Below, piece after piece: positions 58,515 through 64,000 of a DNA stretch of 64,000 nucleotides; position 1 is the first letter of the stretch, and every line of letters starts with the position of its first letter. Origin of the DNA: Mycobacterium paraseoulense (GTDB lineage: Bacteria; Actinomycetota; Actinomycetes; Mycobacteriales; Mycobacteriaceae); assembly GCF_010731655.1 (NCBI RefSeq), contig NZ_AP022619.1, positions 4,712,001 through 4,776,000 of the forward strand. Reading direction: 5' to 3'. A model generated the notes under the pieces. That model was not told the DNA's origin. It ran no database searches and worked only from the letters and a program-made list of their open reading frames with translations. Made by a program: the position numbers and the translations under genes.

Positions 58515-58653
58515 TCCAAGAATTTTGAACTGATTGTCCCCCACCAGTACCAGTAACCCCATTAGTCCCGCTATTCTCCTCTTTGTATGCACGTGTGGGG
58601 CCAGCGGAGGGGAAGCCGCTGGCATTGCGCGGGCCTGACACGATTGGGTTGCG

Positions 58654-58908
58654 ATGACGTCTACGAACGGGCCATCGGCGCGAGATTCTGCTGGTAAGCG
58701 GGACACCGGTTCCGGCGAAGGTCAGCAGGGCAGGACACAATTCTTGACCGTCGCCGAGGTCGCGGCGTTGATGCGGGTCTCGAAGATGACGGTGTACCGG
58801 CTGGTGCACAACGGCGAGCTGCCTGCGGTAAGGGTCGGGCGGTCGTTCCGCGTGCATGCCAAGGCGGTGCACGACATGCTCGAGACGTCTTACTTCGACG
58901 CGGGCTGA
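58654..58908 (+). CDS. BldC/excisionase-like small DNA-binding protein (Rv0500A-like)
   Basis: An 84-residue protein. After a polar leader of about 28 residues comes a MerR-type winged helix: FLTVAEVAALMRVSKMTVYR, then LVHNGELPAVRVGRSFRVH. The fold matches excisionase and BldC families. BldC is a developmental regulator in Streptomyces that lies in a similar neighbourhood near proC, so this is more likely a cellular regulator than a phage excisionase. The bS22 and galE-like genes are immediately downstream. Confidence 0.88.
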   Translation: MTSTNGPSARDSAGKRDTGSGEGQQGRTQFLTVAEVAALMRVSKMTVYRLVHNGELPAVRVGRSFRVHAKAVHDMLETSYFDAG

Positions 58909-59065
58909 CCCGAATCCGGCCGCGCGCTGAGCGCGCGCAGCCGGCCAGCCATGCGCTTCGCGGCTACCCGGCGGTCGTGACGCCGGTTTGGTGTTCGGTG
59001 CGCCCCGCCGGGTAAAGTGTCCGGGTCAATCCTGCAAGCAGGTCACGGGTCAGATAGCGGAGTTC

Positions 59066-59167
59066 ATGGGTTCAGTAATCAAGAAGCGGCGCAAGCGCAT
59101 GTCGAAGAAGAAGCACCGCAAGTTGTTGCGCCGCACCCGGGTGCAGCGCAGAAAACTCGGCAAGTAG
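59066..59167 (+). CDS. Mycobacterial small ribosomal subunit protein bS22 (33 residues)
   Basis: A 33-codon gene from the ATG at 59066 to the TAG at 59165-59167, preceded by GGAG. The peptide [20 protein letters not shown] continues [13 protein letters not shown]: 21 of 33 residues are Lys or Arg. It matches Rv0500B and the bS22 protein found in cryo-EM structures of the M. smegmatis ribosome (AURKAIP1/COX24-type C-terminal motif). A CCTG-CAAG-CAGG hairpin (59031-59042) and a possible -10 box TAAAGT (59013-59018) lie upstream. Confidence 0.93.
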
Positions 59168-59217
59168 GGCCCCCGCGGCGTCACGCTGCGGTCTCTCCCG
59201 GTCGATAGGCTGTTTGG

Positions 59218-60345
59218 GTGGATCAGTCCAGTGGGGAAGGCGCCGGAACCGGCGACACCGCGAGCACCACGGTGCATTATCCCAAAATCGTGCTGGTTAC
59301 CGGTGCGTGCCGGTTCCTGGGCGGCTACCTGACCGCTCGGCTGGCGCAGAACCCGATGATCAAAGGGGTCATCGCGGTGGACGCGATCGCGCCCAGCAAG
59401 GACATGCTGCGCCGGATGGGCCGCGCCGAGTTCGTTCGGGCCGACATCCGAAATCCCTTCATCGCCAAGGTGATTCGTAACGGCGACGTCGACACTGTGG
59501 TGCATGCGGCGGCGGCGTCGTACGCCCCGCGGTCCGGGGGCACCGCGGCGTTGAAGGAAATCAACGTCATGGGCGCGATGCAGCTGTTCGCGGCCTGCCA
59601 GAAGGCGCCGTCGGTGCGCCGCGTCGTGCTCAAGTCGACGTCCGAGGTGTACGGGTCCAGCGCGCACGACCCGGTGATGTTCACCGAGGACAGCACCAGC
59701 CGCCGGCCGCTGCGCGGCGGCTTCGCCAAGGACAGCCTGGACATCGAGGGCTACGCGCGCGGCCTGGGACGGCGCCGGCCCGATATCGCCGTGACGATCC
59801 TGCGGTTGGCCAACATGATCGGCCCGGCGATGGACACGACACTCTCGCGGTACCTGGCCGGGCCGTTGGTGCCCACGATGTTCGGCCGCGACGCGCGGCT
59901 GCAGTTGCTGCACGAGCAAGATGCGTTGGGCGCACTGGAGCGCGCGGCGATGGCGGGCAAGGCCGGCACGTTCAACATCGGCGCCGACGGGATCATCATG
60001 CTGTCGCAGGCGATCCGCCGGGCGGGGCGAATTCCCTTGCCGGTTCCCGGTTTTGGTGTCTGGGCGCTGGATTCGCTGAGGCGGGCCAATCGCTATAACG
60101 AGATCAGCCGCGATCAGTTCGCCTACCTGAGTTACGGCCGCGTCATGGACACCACCCGGATGCGTTCAGAGCTCGGCTACCAGCCGAAATGGACGACGGC
60201 CGAGGCTTTCGACGACTACGTCCGTGGTCGCGGCATGACTCCCATTATCGACCCGCATCGGGTACGCTCCTTGGAAGGTCGCGCCATATCTTTAGCTCAG
60301 CGCTGGGGTAGCCGAAATCCAGTTCCATGGGGTGGGGTCAGGTAG
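59218..60345 (+). CDS. NAD-dependent epimerase/dehydratase family protein (Rv0501, galE2-like)
   Basis: A 375-residue extended-SDR protein from the GTG at 59218. The cofactor loop is KIVLVTGACRFLGGYLTARL, with the usual second Gly of GxxGxxG displaced. The active-site region VVLKSTSEVYGSSAHDP has Ser and Tyr, but the expected YxxxK is replaced by SLDIEGYARG without a clear lysine. It may therefore be non-catalytic or act differently from UDP-glucose epimerase, despite the galE2 name used in M. tuberculosis. Its 3' end overlaps weaker starts of the acyltransferase, whose likely GTG (60351) is 5 bases after the stop. Confidence 0.85.
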   Translation: MDQSSGEGAGTGDTASTTVHYPKIVLVTGACRFLGGYLTARLAQNPMIKGVIAVDAIAPSKDMLRRMGRAEFVRADIRNPFIAKVIRNGDVDTVVHAAAASYAPRSGGTAALKEINVMGAMQLFAACQKAPSVRRVVLKSTSEVYGSSAHDPVMFTEDSTSRRPLRGGFAKDSLDIEGYARGLGRRRPDIAVTILRLANMIGPAMDTTLSRYLAGPLVPTMFGRDARLQLLHEQDALGALERAAMAGKAGTFNIGADGIIMLSQAIRRAGRIPLPVPGFGVWALDSLRRANRYNEISRDQFAYLSYGRVMDTTRMRSELGYQPKWTTAEAFDDYVRGRGMTPIIDPHRVRSLEGRAISLAQRWGSRNPVPWGGVR

Positions 60346-60350
60346 GTATC

Positions 60351-61415
60351 GTGGCGGGTGAATCCAGAGCCAATGTCATTCCACTGCACACGAATCGGGG
60401 CCGGGTAGGAGCGCGACGGAGGGCCGATCAGCGCGCGGAGGCATCTCGCCAGCATCCGTCGTTGCTCGGGGACCCCCACGGCGGGGCGTCGGCCGAACAG
60501 ATCGCCGCCGTCGTCCGCGAAATCGATGAGCACCGTCGCGCCACGGCCGCGGGCTCGGCGGAGGCCCCGCTCAACGAACTGGCCCAACGCGTCGCCGCGG
60601 TCGCCGGATTCCTGCGGCAGCGGATCACGGGTGACTACACCGTCGACGAGTTCGGCTTCGACCCGCATTTCAACAGCGCGATCGTCCGGCCGTTGCTGAG
60701 GTTCTTCTTCCGGTCGTGGTTCCGGGTGGAGGTCAGCGGTGTCGAAAACCTGCCCAGCGACGGGGCCGCGCTGGTGGTGGCCAACCACGCCGGGGTGTTG
60801 CCGTTCGACGGCTTGATGCTCTCGGTCGCGGTCCACGACGAGCATCCTGCGCAGCGCGACCTGCGGTTACTGGCCGCCGACATGGTGTTCGACCTGCCCG
60901 TCGTGGGCGAAGCCGCCCGCAAGGCCGGCCACACCATGGCCTGCACGACGGACGCGCACCGGCTGCTGGCCGCCGGCGAGCTGACCGCCGTGTTCCCCGA
61001 GGGCTACAAGGGCTTGGGCAAGCGTTTCGAGGACCGCTACCGGCTGCAGCGATTCGGTCGCGGCGGCTTCGTGACGGCGGCGCTGCGCACCAAGGCGCCG
61101 ATCATCCCATGCTCGATCATCGGGTCCGAAGAGATCTACCCGATGCTGACCGACGTGAAGTTGCTGGCCCGGCTGTTCGGCCTGCCCTACTTCCCGATCA
61201 CGCCGCTGTTCCCGCTGGCCGGCCCGGCCGGCCTGGTGCCGCTGCCGTCGAAATGGCGCATCGCGTTCGGCGAGCCGATCTACACCAACGACTACGCCGC
61301 CTCGGACGCCGACGACCCGATGGTCACCTTCGAGGTGACCGATCAGGTCCGCGAGACCATCCAGCAGACGCTGTACAGGTTGCTCGCGGGCCGTCGCAAC
61401 ATCTTCTTCGGCTGA
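60351..61415 (+). CDS. Phospholipid/glycerol acyltransferase family protein (Rv0502-like)
   Basis: A 354-residue protein from the GTG at 60351. A disordered, basic first 50 residues lead into a domain with VVANHAGVLPFDGLMLS, where His and Asp are separated by six residues rather than the four of classical PlsC enzymes. AVFPEGYKGLGKRF is the acceptor-phosphate-type block, then IIPCSIIGSEEIYP. It probably moves acyl chains to a lipid acceptor at the membrane. It is co-directional with the galE-like gene and converges with cmaA2 over a strong terminator. Confidence 0.85.
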   Translation: MAGESRANVIPLHTNRGRVGARRRADQRAEASRQHPSLLGDPHGGASAEQIAAVVREIDEHRRATAAGSAEAPLNELAQRVAAVAGFLRQRITGDYTVDEFGFDPHFNSAIVRPLLRFFFRSWFRVEVSGVENLPSDGAALVVANHAGVLPFDGLMLSVAVHDEHPAQRDLRLLAADMVFDLPVVGEAARKAGHTMACTTDAHRLLAAGELTAVFPEGYKGLGKRFEDRYRLQRFGRGGFVTAALRTKAPIIPCSIIGSEEIYPMLTDVKLLARLFGLPYFPITPLFPLAGPAGLVPLPSKWRIAFGEPIYTNDYAASDADDPMVTFEVTDQVRETIQQTLYRLLAGRRNIFFG

Positions 61416-61471
61416 AATCCTTCGTTTTCTGGCTCCGATCGCTTCGCGATCCGGCCCATTCTATTGACGCG

Positions 61472-61505
61472 AAAACGCCCCGGAGCCAATGGCTTCCGGG
61501 GCGTT
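61472..61505. terminator. Bidirectional terminator between the acyltransferase gene and cmaA2
   Basis: AACGCCCCGGA (61474-61484) and its exact complement (61495-61505) form an 11-bp stem whose 10-base loop contains a further GCC/GGC pair. Four A residues at 61472-61475 give a short U-tract on the minus strand, so it is best suited to cmaA2, which ends at 61516. Plus-strand transcripts would also meet the stem. Confidence 0.82.
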
Positions 61506-61515
61506 CTCGGGCGAA

Positions 61516-62445
61516 TTACTTGACCAGCGTGAACTGGCAGACGTTGGTGTAGCCGTCGCGGAACAGGTCCGAGCAGCCCCGCAAGTACTTCAAGTAGATG
61601 TCGTAGGTCTCCTGCCCCTTCAGGGCAATCGCCTCTTCCTTGTGCGCCTCGAGGGCGTCCCCCCAGGCGGTCAGCGTCGGGACGTAATTCTTGCCGATGA
61701 AGTGATGTCGCTCGATCTTGAAGCCCGCGTCAGTCGAGTACTTGTCGACCAGGTCGACCTGGGGCAACTTTCCGCCCGGGTAGATCTCCTTCAAGATGAA
61801 GCTGATGAACCGCAGCAGGGTCATGTTCACCTGCAAGCCCATCGCCCTGCCTTCTTCGGCGGAGGGCACGACGATCGAGTGCAGCAGCATGCGGCCGTCG
61901 TCGGGCAGCAAGTCGTAGTACTTCTTGAAGAAGGTGGCGTAACGCTCGTATCCGGCGTCGCCCGCTCCGTCGGCGAAGTGCTCAAACGCGCCCAGCGACA
62001 CGATGCGGTCGATCGGTACGTCGCCGGGAAATTCCTCCCAGCCCTGGATCCGCACCTCCTTGCGGCGGGGGCTGTCCATCTTCTCGAACTCTGCCACGCA
62101 GTGGGCGTATTGGTTCTCGCTGAGCGTCAGGCCGATGACGTTGACGTCGTACTCGGCCACCGCGTGCCGCATGGTCGAGCCCCAGCCGGAGCCGATGTCG
62201 AGCAGCGTCATGCCGGGCTCGAGGTTGAGCTTGTCCAGCGCGAGCTTGCGCTTCGCGTACTGCGCCTCTTCCAGCGTCTTGGTCAGATTCTGCGGGTCCG
62301 GATTCTCGTCGAAGTAGCCGCAGCTGTAGGTCATCGACGGGTCAAGCCACAGCTTGAAGAACTCGTTCGATTTGTCGTAATGGGATCGGACCGCCTCGAC
62401 CGGCGGCTTCAGCTGGGTGCTACCCGATTCCCCCTGTGAAGTCAT
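61516..62445 (-). CDS. cmaA2: Cyclopropane mycolic acid synthase CmaA2, variant form
   Basis: A 309-residue protein from the ATG at 62445. [20 protein letters not shown], then [20 protein letters not shown], is the CmaA2 opening (Rv0503c, trans-cyclopropanation of oxygenated mycolates and cis of others). Two differences from the usual sequence stand out. Between YF and TLEEAQ there are 11 residues (46-56, [11 protein letters not shown]) instead of about five. And the SAM loop reads [10 protein letters not shown] with Ser86 where UmaA and PcaA in this window have Cys. The active-site Cys42 (YSCGYF) is kept. The HadA-like gene upstream ends 10 bases before this start. Confidence 0.9.
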   Translation of the reverse strand: MTSQGESGSTQLKPPVEAVRSHYDKSNEFFKLWLDPSMTYSCGYFDENPDPQNLTKTLEEAQYAKRKLALDKLNLEPGMTLLDIGSGWGSTMRHAVAEYDVNVIGLTLSENQYAHCVAEFEKMDSPRRKEVRIQGWEEFPGDVPIDRIVSLGAFEHFADGAGDAGYERYATFFKKYYDLLPDDGRMLLHSIVVPSAEEGRAMGLQVNMTLLRFISFILKEIYPGGKLPQVDLVDKYSTDAGFKIERHHFIGKNYVPTLTAWGDALEAHKEEAIALKGQETYDIYLKYLRGCSDLFRDGYTNVCQFTLVK

Positions 62446-62455
62446 TGATTCGACC

Positions 62456-62965
62456 CTACTTTCCGGCTGATATGGATGCAATCGCGGCCACTGTTGCGTC
62501 AGTGTCAGCTTGAGTTGTGGCTTCCCCGAGCATCGTAACGACGCTGGTGATAAGCGGCTCCCCATCGGCGTCGGTGACTTCGCTGCGGATCTCCGCGAGC
62601 ACGGTGCCATGAGATTCGATCACCGAGTCGAGATAGGTGTCGAAATACAGCTTATCGCCGGCCACAATCGGCCGGTGGAATTTGAACTTCTGGTCGCGGT
62701 GGATCACCCGGGCGATGTTGATCGGAATGCTGAACTTGGTGAAGATCTCCAGCTGCACGCGCCGTCCGGCGATGGCAAGGAAGGTCAGCGGGGCCACCAG
62801 TGAGTCATGCCCGGCGGCGGCGGCTTCCTCCTCGCTGAAGTGCGTCGGATGGTCGTCCTTGACCGAGAGCGCGAACTCCCGGATCTTCTCACGTCCGACC
62901 AGGAAATAATCCGGTGCCCGGTAGTGGCTGCCGATGAGTCCTTCGGCCTCTTTGGGGGTCGTCAT
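62456..62965 (-). CDS. HadA-like (3R)-hydroxyacyl-ACP dehydratase N-terminal domain protein (Rv0504c-like)
   Basis: A 169-residue single hot-dog protein of the UPF0336/HadA group: [20 protein letters not shown] near the start, [17 protein letters not shown] at the hot-dog helix, and [20 protein letters not shown]. Members such as HadA and HadC pair with HadB in mycolic-acid elongation. No HadB partner is adjacent, so it may act alone or with a distant partner. Its position directly upstream of cmaA2 supports a role in fatty or mycolic acid metabolism. Confidence 0.87.
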   Translation of the reverse strand: MTTPKEAEGLIGSHYRAPDYFLVGREKIREFALSVKDDHPTHFSEEEAAAAGHDSLVAPLTFLAIAGRRVQLEIFTKFSIPINIARVIHRDQKFKFHRPIVAGDKLYFDTYLDSVIESHGTVLAEIRSEVTDADGEPLITSVVTMLGEATTQADTDATVAAIASISAGK

Positions 62966-63009
62966 GCCGCTGTCGCTCTCCGCTCGAATAGTCTCAGCGG
63001 CGCAGCCTA

Positions 63010-63918
63010 TCAGCGCGATTGTCGCCGGGATGCCACCGCGGCCAGTGCGCCGCCGGCCGCTCCCAGCGCCAACGCCGAGGGCACCCCGATCCGCGCGGCC
63101 TTGCGGGCGGTGCGAAAGTCACGGATCTCCCAGCCGCGTTCGCGGGCCAGGGTGCGCAGCCGGGCGTCGGGGTTGATGGCGACGGCGGTGCCCACCAGCG
63201 ACAGCATGGGCACGTCGTTGAAGCTGTCCGAGTAGGCGGTACAGCGTTTGAGGTTGAGCCCCTCCCGGATCGCCAACGACCGCACCGCGTGCGCCTTTCC
63301 GGTCCCGTGCAGGATGTCGCCGACGAGCCGGCCGGTGAATACGCCGTCGACGGATTCGGCGACGGTGCCCAGGGCGCCGGTCAGGCCGAGCCGCCTGGCG
63401 ATGGTCGCCGCGAGTTCGTAGGGCGTTGCGGTGATCAGCCATACCTGCTGGCCGGCGTCGAGATGCATCTGGGTGAGCTCGCGGGTGCCGGGCCAAATCT
63501 TGTCGGCGATGATCTCGTCGTAGATCTCTTCGCCCAGGGCCACCAGCTCCTCGACCGATCGGCCCTCGATGAAAGCGAGCGCTTTGCGCCGGCCGGCGGC
63601 GACGTCGTTGCTGTTCTCCTTGCCGAGGATCTGGAATTTGGCCTGGGCGTAGATGAAGCCCAGGACATCGCGATAGGTGAAGTAGTTGCGCGCCGCCAGC
63701 CCGCGGCCGAAGTGCACGGCCGAGGAGCCCTGCACCAGCGTGTTGTCCACATCGAAGAAGGCGGCCGCGGTCAGGTCGATCGGCGGCTGCGGGCGATCCT
63801 CGTCGGCGGCGGTTTCGGCCCGCAGACCTTCCAGCGCGCGAGCCGCGCTGGCGTCGGCGGTGAGCGACTCCAGGTCAACCCGACTGGCGTCTCCGTTGAC
63901 CGGGCCAGAGGAAGTCAT
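63010..63918 (-). CDS. serB1: HAD-family phosphoserine phosphatase-like protein SerB1
   Basis: From the ATG at 63918 the product has 302 residues. After a polar N terminus the HAD motif I is [16 protein letters not shown] with the nucleophilic Asp, motif II is [10 protein letters not shown], and motifs III/IV include GTGKAHAVR and [11 protein letters not shown]. The C terminus has a hydrophobic Ala/Gly stretch ([20 protein letters not shown]) that may be a membrane segment. Rv0505c is annotated SerB1, but HAD IB proteins with this tail may act on other phosphate esters, including lipids. A start at 63975 would add 19 residues. Confidence 0.88.
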   Translation of the reverse strand: MTSSGPVNGDASRVDLESLTADASAARALEGLRAETAADEDRPQPPIDLTAAAFFDVDNTLVQGSSAVHFGRGLAARNYFTYRDVLGFIYAQAKFQILGKENSNDVAAGRRKALAFIEGRSVEELVALGEEIYDEIIADKIWPGTRELTQMHLDAGQQVWLITATPYELAATIARRLGLTGALGTVAESVDGVFTGRLVGDILHGTGKAHAVRSLAIREGLNLKRCTAYSDSFNDVPMLSLVGTAVAINPDARLRTLARERGWEIRDFRTARKAARIGVPSALALGAAGGALAAVASRRQSR

Positions 63919-64000
63919 CGCCAAACCTCCTAGATCGCTGTGTTGCCTGGCGACCCAGTGGGTCCCGGTGTTCAACCCTATCCGGAGGGGGCGGGGAGTG

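Noticed and set aside
60766..60800. Missing NHx4D in the Rv0502-like acyltransferase as a sign of inactivation
   Set aside because: The NHxGxLPxDG form appears to be the normal motif of this subfamily, so the six-residue spacing is not evidence of damage.

Overview
This window reads as the chromosome of a slow-growing Mycobacterium, most likely a non-tuberculous species near the M. avium complex. The evidence is high GC, frequent GTG/TTG starts, ATGA-coupled operons, PPE proteins, MmpS/MmpL pairs, mycolic-acid cyclopropane synthases, HBHA, mycothiol synthesis (MshA) and SenX3-RegX3. From about 10.2 kb to the right end, gene order follows the M. tuberculosis Rv0455c-Rv0505c block almost gene for gene. 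The exceptions are an insertion at 43.2-49.1 kb and the absence of several M. tuberculosis genes (mazEF1, Rv0470A/Rv0471c, and the LysE-type Rv0488). All ortholog names come from recalled family knowledge and visible motifs; no database search was run.

Layout. 0-10 kb is an accessory left arm: a partial FMN-barrel gene, a short PPE, an amidohydrolase, a DinB protein, DipZ, and a TetR-MmpS-MmpL operon facing an Rv0455c-type secreted protein, which suggests a siderophore-export module. 10-21 kb holds echA2, a prolyl oligopeptidase, an aldehyde dehydrogenase operon, lpdC, ramB and an acyl-ACP thioesterase. 22-26 kb holds icl1, fadB2, umaA and pcaA (glyoxylate shunt, beta-oxidation, mycolate modification). 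26-31 kb holds TetR, DUF445, an XRE regulator, hbhA and deoC. 31-43 kb is the envelope and redox core: DUF2993, nitrilase, murB, L,D-transpeptidase lprQ, the Rv0485-type regulator, mshA, gpmA, senX3-regX3. 43-49 kb is an inserted block: a zinc-ribbon miniprotein, a second MmpS/MmpL pair, a PPE, and the orphan tail of another PPE. 49-64 kb holds the Rv0492c-Rv0494 locus, ppx1, proC, a BldC-like protein, the miniature ribosomal protein bS22, a galE-like gene, an acyltransferase, cmaA2, a HadA-like dehydratase and serB1.

Most interesting signals. (1) A leaderless-looking 28-codon ORF with six cysteine codons sits just upstream of the Rv0485-mshA operon, with a TANNNT box 6 bases before its GTG. 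It fits the known class of polycysteine attenuators, here in front of mycothiol synthesis. (2) A shared motif TTkGCA-N3-TTyGCwA occurs twice in the ramB promoter region and once upstream of icl1, probably the RamB operator. (3) Two MIRU-like junctions (mshA/YbjN and senX3/regX3) each encode a tiny peptide overlapping both neighbours; a third, unrelated junction between tetR and mmpS has the same architecture. (4) A palindromic REP-like element is embedded in frame in the prolyl oligopeptidase. (5) A cmaA2 variant has an insertion near its active site and GSGWG instead of GCGWG. (6) A PPE-SVP tail is stranded downstream of a PPE that lacks it. No tRNA, rRNA, CRISPR array or intact insertion sequence was seen.
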